Shown in pieces: positions 40,992 through 48,385 of a stretch of DNA of 49,297 nucleotides (position 1 is the stretch's first letter; each line of letters begins with the position of its first letter). Source of the DNA: Clostridiales bacterium. GTDB lineage: Bacteria; Bacillota; Clostridia; Oscillospirales; Oscillospiraceae. Both the position numbers and the translations under genes were made by a program. The notes under the pieces were generated by a model. It was not told where the DNA came from. It worked only from the letters and a program-made list of their open reading frames with translations, and searched no databases. Location of the stretch: positions 1-49,297 of the forward strand of contig JALETK010000010.1 in the NCBI GenBank assembly GCA_022781505.1. The letters run 5' to 3'.

Positions 40992-41960
40992 ATGAAGAAA
41001 TTGTGTTCCGTTCTGCTGGCGTTTGTGCTGGTGTTCGGCCTTAGCACGGCAGCCCTGGCTGCGGACGGCGGGGCCTTCACCGTGGAGGTGCAGGAGACCG
41101 GTGTGAATGTCATCACCGTAACCATCTGTGCCGACGCGGCGGGCCTGAAGAACAGCCGCATGGTCTTCACCTATCCGGAGGATCTGACGCTGGTTTCCGC
41201 CAATCCCCTGCTTCCCGGGGAAGCGGGTATTTCCGACCTGGACATCTCCCAAAAGGGCACCGTCTCCTATGCCTGGGCGGCCTATGAGGCCCAGAAGGAG
41301 ACCCCTCTGCTGGAGCTGACCTTCCGGGGCGTGGGCGGCGTGATCTATGCCGCCACCCTGGAGACCCCGGAAAACGGCGGCAGTCAGAGCGTGTCTCTGA
41401 AGGTGCCCTACCGCTTCCGGGATGTGGAGGATCCTCAGAAATGGTATTACAGCACGGTTTACAGCGTCTATGACCAGGGCCTGATGCAGGGCGTGGGCGA
41501 CGATCTCTTCGCCCCCAACAACACGCTGAACCGGGCCACAGTGGTGACGGTGCTGTACCGCCTGGTGGGGTGCCCCCAGGTGAGCGGCTCCAATCCCTTC
41601 ACCGATGTGCCGGAGGGCGCCTGGTACACCGACGCGGTCAACTGGGCCAGTGAGGCCGGTGTTGTCAAGGGCTATGGAAACGGTATTTTCGCCCCCGGAC
41701 GCGCCGTGAGCCGCCAGGAGCTGGCTGCCATGTTCTACCGCTTCTGGCAGTATCAGGGCGGCGACGGCCAGACCTCCGCCGGGGTCCTCCAGGACTTCCT
41801 GGATGGAGACAGCGTGTCCGCCTGGGCGGTGGACGCCATGGCCTGGGCCGTGGAGCACCAGGTAATCCGGGGTATGACCGGCGGCATTCTGGAGCCCAGG
41901 GGCGGCGCCACCCGCGCTCAGGTGGCTCAGATTCTCCTGAACTATCAGAACGTGAAGTAA
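40992..41960 (+). CDS. cohesin-like domain plus three SLH repeats: probable wall-bound docking protein
   Basis: 322 residues; AAGGAAGG before the ATG, 32 bases after the subtilase stop. Signal peptide about 1-23. Residues about 26-135 form a beta-sandwich-like domain with cohesin features: VNVITVTICADAAGLKNSRM, FTYPEDLTLVSA, then GTVSYAWAAYEAQKETPLLE followed by LTFRG. These match the cohesin strands F-x-Y-D-P...L-x-V, G-x-v-s-x-A-w, and L-x-x-l-x-F-k. Three SLH repeats follow (about 142-192, 200-252, 262-318). Cohesins bind dockerins with calcium, and cohesin-SLH proteins anchor cellulosomes. With a dockerin-bearing protease just upstream, this is a minimal anchoring partner (inference). The cohesin match is by eye and divergent. 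Confidence 0.75.
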   Translation: MKKLCSVLLAFVLVFGLSTAALAADGGAFTVEVQETGVNVITVTICADAAGLKNSRMVFTYPEDLTLVSANPLLPGEAGISDLDISQKGTVSYAWAAYEAQKETPLLELTFRGVGGVIYAATLETPENGGSQSVSLKVPYRFRDVEDPQKWYYSTVYSVYDQGLMQGVGDDLFAPNNTLNRATVVTVLYRLVGCPQVSGSNPFTDVPEGAWYTDAVNWASEAGVVKGYGNGIFAPGRAVSRQELAAMFYRFWQYQGGDGQTSAGVLQDFLDGDSVSAWAVDAMAWAVEHQVIRGMTGGILEPRGGATRAQVAQILLNYQNVK

Positions 41961-41974
41961 AGCCATCCCCAGAG

Positions 41975-41998
41975 CCCGGGGAGCGGCAGCTCCCCGGG
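41975..41998 (+). terminator. GC-rich hairpin after the cohesin-like gene
   Basis: CCCGGGGAGC and GCTCCCCGGG (41975-41984, 41989-41998) around GGCA. No T tract follows, so it may only weaken read-through into the next gene or protect the upstream mRNA. Confidence 0.4.
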
Positions 41999-42050
41999 AC
42001 GGGCATATGTGCATCTTCCAATTCCGACTACAGAAAGGAATGAAGCCTTC

Positions 42051-45000
42051 ATGATGAAAACCAAACGCGTCCTGTCGCTGGTTCTGGCTCTGGCCATGGT
42101 GCTGGCCATGTTCCCCGCTGCCTTCGCCGCGGAGGCCGGCTATAGCGACGTATCGGAGACGAGCTGGGCTTATCCTTACATCCAGGACGTCACCGAAAAG
42201 GGACTGATGAAGGGCGTGGGGGAGAATACCTTTGCGCCCAACGAAACCATGACCCGGGCCATGTTCGTCACTGTGCTGGCCCGCATGAGCGGCGAGGCCC
42301 TGTTTGACGGGGAGCCCTCCGTTTATGCCGATGTGGAAACCGGAAAATGGTATACCGGCGCAGTGAACTGGGCCGGTCTCGGGGGCATTGTCATGGGCTA
42401 CCCCGACGGAACCTTCCGGCCCGAAGCCCCCGTCACCCGGGAACAGGCCGCCACCTTCCTCATTCGCTACGCCGAGTACATGGAGCTGAATCTGCCCCAG
42501 GATCAGGAGGTTCCCGCCTATACCGACGCTTCCGCCATTTCCCGCTGGGCCCGTGTGGCCGTGGAGGGCTGCAGCGCCGCAGGTATCCTGGTGGGCTATC
42601 CCGACCGCTCCTTCCGGCCTCAGAATGACATCACCCGGGCGGAGGCCGCCAAGATTCTCAGTGTGTTCCTGGCCGTTGCGGATGTGGAGCTTCCCCAGCC
42701 CACGGAGCCTCAGCCCACGGAGCCCGACCCCACGGAAACCGAGCCCACGGAGCCCGACCCCACAGAGCCGGAGCCCACGGAGCCTCAGCCTACGGAGCCG
42801 GAGCCCACGGAGCCGGAGGTGTTCTACACCGTCACCTTTGAGGGCGAGAACGGCTATGCCAAGTATCAGGGGGAGAAGGTCACCCAGATTCAGGTCTCCT
42901 CCAGAGAGCCCTATGTGGCGTTTGGCATCCACGGGGAGTATGACAGGGGATATGAGACCGACACCGTCACCGCCTCTGCCGGTGTGCTGGACAGAGCGGG
43001 TGAGACCTTCATCCTGTCTGGATTTGCGGGCGATGTAACCGTGAACTTCACCACCCGTTTCCGCACGGTCTATATCGACTATGTGATTTCCCCCAACTGG
43101 AACAACAATTATGTGGTCACGCCCCAGGCGGTGACCTGGGGCACCGCCCCGGCCCGTCCCACCGTGAACCGGACGGGCTACCATGTGACCGACTGGTTCT
43201 ACGATGGGGAGTACACCCAGGTCTTCGACTTCTCCCAGCCTCTGACGGAGAACGTGACCCTTTACGGCCAGTGGGAGCGGAACGTATACACCGTGACCTT
43301 CATGGTGGACGGCGAGGTGTACAGTGTCCAGCAGGTGCAGCACGGCTACCATGCCACTGCCATCTCCAACCCCACCAAGGACGACTGGGTCTTCAACGGC
43401 TGGTATTATGACGAAGAATGCACCCAGCCCTTCAACCGGGCTTCCGATTACTTCTATGAGGACACCACCCTGTATGCCGGCTGGGTGGAGGCGAAGCTCA
43501 ATTACGTCTATCTGAACGGTTCCGCCGGCTCCGACGAGAACTCCGGCGCCACCAGCAGCGATGCCGTAAAGACCTTTGCAAAGGCCAAGGAGCTTCTGGC
43601 AGAGTCTGCCTACAAGGAAATCCGGGTCGTGGGGCAGGTCAAGGTCGATGGTACGGAGGTCTGGGATCTGAGCGAATATCCCGATGCCGTGGTGCTCCGG
43701 GATCAGAGCTACAAGAGCTACATGATCTGGGTGACCGGCGATCTGACCCTCCAGAACATCACCATTGACGGCGGCGCAAAGTACTGGGCGGATGAGGAAG
43801 GCAACCTGTTTACAGGTTATATGATCTTCAACTGCACCGGTGGCTCCGTCACACTGAACGAGGGCACTGAGCTGTGTAACTCCAACACCACCAGCTCCTA
43901 TGCCGTTGGCTATCTGAACGGCGCGTCTCTGACCATCAACGAGGGCGTCAAGGTTCACGACAATGTGGGCAACTACGCCGGTGCCTTCGGTGCGACCTCC
44001 TCCGGCGCCTCCACCATCGTCATGAACGGCGGCGAGATCTATGACAATGTGGCAATCTATAAGTCCACCTCTGCCACCTCCTCCTCGTCTGGTGCCGGTG
44101 CCTTCAGCCTTGCGGGCAACTCCACCAAGGGCTATTCCACCCTAACCATGAACGGCGGCAAGATTTACAACAATAAGGTCGAAAATCCCGACGCCACCTA
44201 CGGCTGCGGCGCAATCTTCCTGTACAACCGCTCCAAGCTGATTATGAATGGCGGCGAGATTTACGGCAACACCGGCATTAACGCCACGGCCATCCGTTCC
44301 TATGGCTCTGTCACCAGCTCCAGCAACTTCCCCAACCTCATTGAGTTCAACGGCGGCAGGATCTATGACAACACAGCCCGGGACGCTGACATCGACGTGG
44401 AAATCCGCACCTACACCAACGTGGTGATCAACAACCAGTCGGTCATGGAGGGCAAGTATTGGGTGCAGAACAATGCCAACTGCTATCCCATCACCATCCC
44501 CTCCGCCCTGACCAAGCCTCTGAACGTCACCCACGAGGCTCTGGTGTACCAGCGTGTCATGTTCCAGGGCACCGAGACCTACAAGCTGACGGAAAATGAT
44601 CTGGCGCTCATCAACCTGAGCAACGAAATCCCCGAGGCCTACAAGCTCACCCTGGATACGGAGAACAACAACATTTATCTGGGCTCTACCCAGAATATCG
44701 GCACGGTGATTTACATGGCCAGCAACGGCAGTGACACCAACGACGGCCTCACCAAGGAAACCGCCGTGGCCACCTTCGCCAAGGCCAAGGAGCTGCTTCA
44801 GAAGAATCAGTCCGCCACCGGCGACAATATCATCTATGTGGTGGGCGGCACTCTGGTTTCCAGCCCGGCGGCAATCAATATCACCGGCGACGAGACCTGG
44901 TCCCTCAAGGGCATTCCCAACGCCTACATGCAGATGGAGCCCACCAGCAAGAGCTACATGTTCTATGTCACCGGTACCCTGACCCTGGAGGACATTGTCA

Positions 45001-45902
45001 TCGACGGCAACTGCTGGTACAATGCCAACACCACCGTCAACATCTTCCGGGTGGATAAGGAGAAAGACGCGGAGAAGGATGACAGCGAGCTCCACCGGGG
45101 CGTCCTGAATCTGAAGAGCGGTGCGGTGCTCCAGAATACGGCTGACGAGGCCATCTACTGCTATGGCGGAACGGTCAACATGTACGACGGAGCGGTTATT
45201 CGCGGAGCGCAGAAGGACGGCGGCATCTATGCCACCGGCAGCCTCCTGGCCTCCGGCGTGGACAATACGCCCACCGTGAACATCTTTGGCGGCGAGATCA
45301 CCGACTGCTACCGGGCCTTCTACATTCTGGGTGACTGCACCCTGAATATCTACGGCGGTGATTTCCACCACAACGGCGGCACCAACAGCCCCGGCGGCGC
45401 GGTCATTTACGCCAACGCCAAGAACACCGTCACCAATATCTACGGCGGCTCCTTCCGGGATAATGAACTCACCGGAACCGCTGCCACCTGCATCGGAACG
45501 GTATTCTACACCACAAGCGCCTGCAAGCTGAACCTCTACGGTGGTACCTTCACAGGCAACACCTGCGCTGTGAACCCCAATGCCAACGGCTTTGCCCTGA
45601 ACTGCTCCAGCGCGGCCAACAATGCCACGGTCACGGTGAAGGCCGGAGAGAACGGCCTGGATCTGTCCAATGCCCCCTTCTACTGGGCCTTTAATGACGA
45701 CACCTCCAGTGTCATTCTGGACAGCGCTCTGACAAATCCTTTGAAGCTGACCTTCAAAACCGAGCCTGTGGCCGGTCAGATTGTCCTCAAGGGCACGGAC
45801 AGCTATAAGCTCACCACCGCCGACCTCAGCAAGGTCTCCTGCCTCAACGAGGGGATTACCCTGAAGCTGGATACGGAGAAGAACGCCATCGTGGTCGGCT
45901 GA
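42051..45902 (+). CDS. exported SLH protein with InlB-type repeats and duplicated beta-helix modules
   Basis: 1283 residues from the ATG at 42051 (a second ATG follows directly; AAAGGA lies about 11 bases ahead). Signal peptide 1-26. Three SLH repeats come first (about 31-80, 92-145, 157-210). A Pro-Thr-Glu linker of PTEP units follows (about 216-255), then two Listeria-Bacteroides/InlB B-type repeats (about 345-480; e.g. GYHVTDWFYDGEYTQVFDFS and WVFNGWYYDEECTQPF). Two copies of a module of about 400 residues complete it, each opening with V-Y/I-x-x-x-G-S-x-x-N-G/S...TFAKAKELL and containing right-handed beta-helix rungs (MNGGEIYDN, NIYGGSFRDN). No catalytic residues recognised. Likely an adhesin or glycan-binding surface protein. 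The wall anchor is N-terminal here, C-terminal in most neighbours. Confidence 0.88.
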   Translation: MMKTKRVLSLVLALAMVLAMFPAAFAAEAGYSDVSETSWAYPYIQDVTEKGLMKGVGENTFAPNETMTRAMFVTVLARMSGEALFDGEPSVYADVETGKWYTGAVNWAGLGGIVMGYPDGTFRPEAPVTREQAATFLIRYAEYMELNLPQDQEVPAYTDASAISRWARVAVEGCSAAGILVGYPDRSFRPQNDITRAEAAKILSVFLAVADVELPQPTEPQPTEPDPTETEPTEPDPTEPEPTEPQPTEPEPTEPEVFYTVTFEGENGYAKYQGEKVTQIQVSSREPYVAFGIHGEYDRGYETDTVTASAGVLDRAGETFILSGFAGDVTVNFTTRFRTVYIDYVISPNWNNNYVVTPQAVTWGTAPARPTVNRTGYHVTDWFYDGEYTQVFDFSQPLTENVTLYGQWERNVYTVTFMVDGEVYSVQQVQHGYHATAISNPTKDDWVFNGWYYDEECTQPFNRASDYFYEDTTLYAGWVEAKLNYVYLNGSAGSDENSGATSSDAVKTFAKAKELLAESAYKEIRVVGQVKVDGTEVWDLSEYPDAVVLRDQSYKSYMIWVTGDLTLQNITIDGGAKYWADEEGNLFTGYMIFNCTGGSVTLNEGTELCNSNTTSSYAVGYLNGASLTINEGVKVHDNVGNYAGAFGATSSGASTIVMNGGEIYDNVAIYKSTSATSSSSGAGAFSLAGNSTKGYSTLTMNGGKIYNNKVENPDATYGCGAIFLYNRSKLIMNGGEIYGNTGINATAIRSYGSVTSSSNFPNLIEFNGGRIYDNTARDADIDVEIRTYTNVVINNQSVMEGKYWVQNNANCYPITIPSALTKPLNVTHEALVYQRVMFQGTETYKLTENDLALINLSNEIPEAYKLTLDTENNNIYLGSTQNIGTVIYMASNGSDTNDGLTKETAVATFAKAKELLQKNQSATGDNIIYVVGGTLVSSPAAINITGDETWSLKGIPNAYMQMEPTSKSYMFYVTGTLTLEDIVIDGNCWYNANTTVNIFRVDKEKDAEKDDSELHRGVLNLKSGAVLQNTADEAIYCYGGTVNMYDGAVIRGAQKDGGIYATGSLLASGVDNTPTVNIFGGEITDCYRAFYILGDCTLNIYGGDFHHNGGTNSPGGAVIYANAKNTVTNIYGGSFRDNELTGTAATCIGTVFYTTSACKLNLYGGTFTGNTCAVNPNANGFALNCSSAANNATVTVKAGENGLDLSNAPFYWAFNDDTSSVILDSALTNPLKLTFKTEPVAGQIVLKGTDSYKLTTADLSKVSCLNEGITLKLDTEKNAIVVG

Positions 45903-45934
45903 TCCTCAAAAAACCTAGTGACCCCAAGGGGGGT

Positions 45935-45968
45935 GGGGGTGTCTCAAAACTCGTTTTGAGACACCCCC
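45935..45968 (+). terminator. terminator-like hairpin after the beta-helix protein gene
   Basis: GGGGGTGTCTCAAAA and its complement (45935-45949, 45954-45968) form a 15-bp stem with a 4-base loop, 32 bases after the stop. No T tract. The arm shares GGGG-TGTCTCA with other hairpins in the window. Confidence 0.55.
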
Positions 45969-46005
45969 CTGACGCATCCAGGGGCAGCCGCAGCTTCCCA
46001 AAAAC

Positions 46006-46062
46006 AAAGCAGCCCTGTGCCCAAAGTCCGGAAAAACCGGCTTTGACGCACAGGGCTGCTTT
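46006..46062 (-). terminator. lexA terminator
   Basis: Outer 15-bp stem (46006-46020, 46048-46062) with an inner CAAAG/CTTTG-CCGG hairpin; on the minus strand TTTGTTTTTGG follows. It starts 9 bases after the lexA stop. Confidence 0.85.
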
Positions 46063-46071
46063 AGCCCGGGG

Positions 46072-46650
46072 CTATATGTACCGTACCACGGCCTTCACCA
46101 GGCCCAGAATCTGCAGCTCCTCCGCTTCGATGATCTCATAGGCGGGGTTCTCCGGCTGGAGCCATACCCGGCCATCCCGGCGGCGGAGCCGTTTCACCGT
46201 GGCCTCCTCACCCAGAAGGGCCACCACAATCTGGCCGTCCTCCGCAGCGCTCTGGGGGCGCACCACGGCCAGGTCTCCGTCCAGAATGCCCGCGCCGGTC
46301 ATGCTGTCTCCCCGGACCCGGAGGGCAAAGCAGCTGGGGTCACCATCCCAGACAAGGAAGCCCTCCTGGTTTTCCACTGCCAAAATGGGAAGCCCCGCTG
46401 TCACCACACCGATGATGGGAATTTGTCCGGCCTTTTGCCCGGAGGAGGTGGTGATGGCCCGTTTTTTTCCAGCTTCATAGTTTAAAAGCCCCTTGGTCTG
46501 GAGCTGGGTCAGATGATAGCTTACGGAAGCGGTGGAGCGCAGGCCCACGGCCGCGCCGATTTCCCGCACTGTGGGAGCATATCCGTTTTCCGCCACGAAT
46601 TGGTCAATATAGCGCAGAATCTCATCCTGTTTTCCACTGGTTCTTGGCAT
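46072..46650 (-). CDS. lexA: LexA repressor (SOS response)
   Basis: 192 residues; AAGGAGG before the ATG. The N-terminal winged helix (about 1-65; APTVREIGAAVGLRSTASVS, YHLTQLQTKG) binds SOS boxes. The C-terminal S24 peptidase domain has the cleavage site Ala85-Gly86 in GVVTAGLP, catalytic Ser116 in RGDSM and Lys153 in ATVKR. RecA filaments formed on damaged DNA trigger self-cleavage and derepression. The length is slightly below the usual 200-210 residues because the interdomain linker is short. The promoter carries a box-like palindrome, so self-control is likely. It stands downstream of the radical SAM gene with its own promoter and terminator. Confidence 0.95.
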   Translation of the reverse strand: MPRTSGKQDEILRYIDQFVAENGYAPTVREIGAAVGLRSTASVSYHLTQLQTKGLLNYEAGKKRAITTSSGQKAGQIPIIGVVTAGLPILAVENQEGFLVWDGDPSCFALRVRGDSMTGAGILDGDLAVVRPQSAAEDGQIVVALLGEEATVKRLRRRDGRVWLQPENPAYEIIEAEELQILGLVKAVVRYI

Positions 46651-46680
46651 GGCCTCGCCTCCTTATTGGGAATTAAGAAT

Positions 46681-46719
46681 ATCATATCACATGCGGGAAG
46701 AAAAAGCAAACATTTGTTT
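46681..46719 (-). promoter_or_regulatory. lexA promoter with LexA-box candidate
   Basis: Minus strand TTGCTT (46709-46704), 17 bases, TATGAT (46686-46681) with TGA before it (extended -10). The palindrome AAACATTTGTTT (46708-46719) abuts and overlaps the -35. It resembles the Gram-positive box GAAC-N4-GTTC with A and T at the outer positions. Confidence 0.6.
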
Positions 46720-47602
46720 ATGATTCTTTGCCGGAATTGAGAAAATCCGGAATGTAGGACTGGGAGGCCGCCTCTGCCTCCTGGGTAAAGCCCTCCAGAT
46801 CATTGAGGTACATCCAGCTGAGTACCGCCTGGTATTCCTCCTCCGTCACCCGGCGGTCAAAGGGTGGCATTCCCATCACCCGGGGCATAGGCGTGTACTG
46901 CCGCATGAGGGACACCAGCACCGTGCCCTTGGGGAAGGTCTCCCCAATCCAGTCCAGAACCCGCAGGGAGTTTTCAATCTGCCCCGGGAGAATCAGGTGG
47001 CGGATCAGGACGCCTCCAACCATGCGCTCTCCCTCCATCCGGTAGGGGCCGGTCTGGCGCACCATTTCCTCAATGGCACGGGTGGCCACGGAGAAATAGT
47101 CCCCGGCTCCCGACAGCCGGGCCCCCAGGGCTCCATCGGCGTACTTCAGATCCGGAAGGTAAATATCCACCAGCCCCTCCAGAGCCCGCAGCGTCTCCAC
47201 CCGTTCATAGCCTCCGCAGTTGTACACCACCGGTACCGGGAGCCTGGGCGTCAGGGCAGGGAGGAGATCCGGGAGAAACTGGGTGGGGGTCACCAGGTCG
47301 ATGTTCTCGGCTCCCTGGGCAATCAGTTCCTCCATGGCCCGGCGCAGGGCTTTGGAATCGGACTCCAGCCCCACCGCCTCCCGGCTGATGGCGTCGTTCT
47401 GGCAAAACCGGCAGCCCAGGGTGCAGCCGGAGAAAAACACCGCGCCGCTGCCTCCCGGCCCGGCCAGCACCGGCTCCTCCCAGAAGTGGCGCATGAGCTT
47501 CGCCACCCGAACCCGGCCGGGAAGGCCGCAGTAGCCCAGCTCTCCCGCCGCCCGGTTCACCCCGCAGGCCCGGGGACACAGGGTACAGTTGGTATAATCC
47601 AT
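46718..47602 (-). CDS. PflX-type radical SAM protein (putative glycyl-radical-enzyme activase homologue)
   Basis: 294 residues; GGAGG 7 bases before the ATG. The radical SAM cluster motif is SGCTLGCRFCQN (Cys60, Cys64, Cys67). An extra Cys set at the N-terminus (Cys6, Cys9, Cys13 and Cys25, in CTLCPRACGVNR and LGYCG) may bind a second Fe-S cluster. VVYNCGGYERVE and VDIYLPDLKYAD match the PflX/COG1313 group, which is related to pyruvate formate-lyase activating enzyme but whose target is not established. No glycyl radical enzyme is encoded beside it. The gene ends 68 bases before lexA on the same strand, and its stop falls inside the lexA operator candidate. Confidence 0.88.
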   Translation of the reverse strand: MDYTNCTLCPRACGVNRAAGELGYCGLPGRVRVAKLMRHFWEEPVLAGPGGSGAVFFSGCTLGCRFCQNDAISREAVGLESDSKALRRAMEELIAQGAENIDLVTPTQFLPDLLPALTPRLPVPVVYNCGGYERVETLRALEGLVDIYLPDLKYADGALGARLSGAGDYFSVATRAIEEMVRQTGPYRMEGERMVGGVLIRHLILPGQIENSLRVLDWIGETFPKGTVLVSLMRQYTPMPRVMGMPPFDRRVTEEEYQAVLSWMYLNDLEGFTQEAEAASQSYIPDFLNSGKES

Positions 47603-47617
47603 TTGGAATCCTCCATC

Positions 47618-47646
47618 TTGTCCTATGTGGGACTTTGTGTTATACT
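47618..47646 (+). promoter_or_regulatory. rlmH promoter
   Basis: TTGTCC (47618-47623), 17 bases, TATACT (47641-47646), 21 bases before the rlmH ATG. It starts only 15 bases beyond the divergent radical SAM gene. Confidence 0.65.
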
Positions 47647-47667
47647 GAAGACCACGGAGGTGGTTCG

Positions 47668-48150
47668 ATGTTTCAGGTGACGCTCATTGCCATGGGCAAG
47701 CTAAAAGAAAAATTTTACCTGTCCGCCGCCCAGGAGTACGAAAAGCGCCTGGGAGGCTACTGCAATTTCCGGCTGCTGGAGCTGCCGGAGTCCCGGCTGC
47801 CGGAGAATCCCCAGCCGGGCGAGATCGCCCAGGGCCTTGCCCGGGAGGCGGAGCTCATCCGCCAGAAGATTCCCAAGGGCGCCTGGTTCTGCGTCCTGAC
47901 GCCGGAGGGGAGGGAGCTGAGCTCTGAGGACTTCGCCCGGCAGCTGTCCCAGGTGAAGCTCTCCGGAAGATCCGGTGCGTGCTTTCTCATCGGCTCCTCC
48001 TATGGCATAGACCCATCCGTCAAGGCCATGGCGGATCTGAAGCTGTCCATGGGAAAAATGACCTTTCCCCACCACCTGGCAAGGATCATGGCCCTGGAGC
48101 AGCTCTACCGCGCCGAAGCCATCCAGGCCGGCAGCCGGTATCACAAGTAG
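47668..48150 (+). CDS. rlmH: 23S rRNA (pseudouridine1915-N3)-methyltransferase RlmH
   Basis: 160 residues from the ATG at 47668 (GGAGG 7 bases ahead; an upstream in-frame start lacks a site and would overlap the promoter). Family marks: VTLIAMGKLKEKFYLSAAQE, YEKRLGGYCNF and the C-terminal MTFPHHLARIMALEQLYRAE ending RYHK. RlmH is a small SPOUT-type enzyme that methylates pseudouridine 1915 in helix 69 of 23S rRNA on assembled ribosomes. The SAM-loop reads FLIGSSYG where most members have FxIGGAxG, so two Gly/Ala positions are Ser; the fold is otherwise complete. Confidence 0.95.
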   Translation: MFQVTLIAMGKLKEKFYLSAAQEYEKRLGGYCNFRLLELPESRLPENPQPGEIAQGLAREAELIRQKIPKGAWFCVLTPEGRELSSEDFARQLSQVKLSGRSGACFLIGSSYGIDPSVKAMADLKLSMGKMTFPHHLARIMALEQLYRAEAIQAGSRYHK

Positions 48151-48321
48151 CGCCCGGAACCCCAGGCCCGGGCCATGCAATTGCACTTCTTATTCTGACA
48201 CAGTTTTTCCGGATTGTCAATCTGCCACAGCCTGGTTCTTTCTCCGATGCCGGGAATCTGCTGTGATGAACAGACCGGAGTTAGCCTGCTTCCTGATGCG
48301 GCAGTTTCATAATTCGGTTTC

Positions 48322-48353
48322 AGCACCGCTCTCCTGAGGAGCGGTGCTTTTAT
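48322..48353 (+). terminator. rho-independent terminator
   Basis: AGCACCGCTC and GAGCGGTGCT (48322-48331, 48339-48348) around 7 bases, followed by TTTTAT. It is 170 bases after rlmH and just before the last gene. Between 48151 and 48321 nothing was recognised. Confidence 0.75.
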
Positions 48354-48385
48354 AATGATCTGGAAAGGGAGAAGGTGATCCGCTT

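Noticed and set aside
42696-42815. CRISPR-like or satellite repeat
   Set aside because: The short repeat units are in frame and encode a Pro-Thr-Glu linker in an SLH protein.
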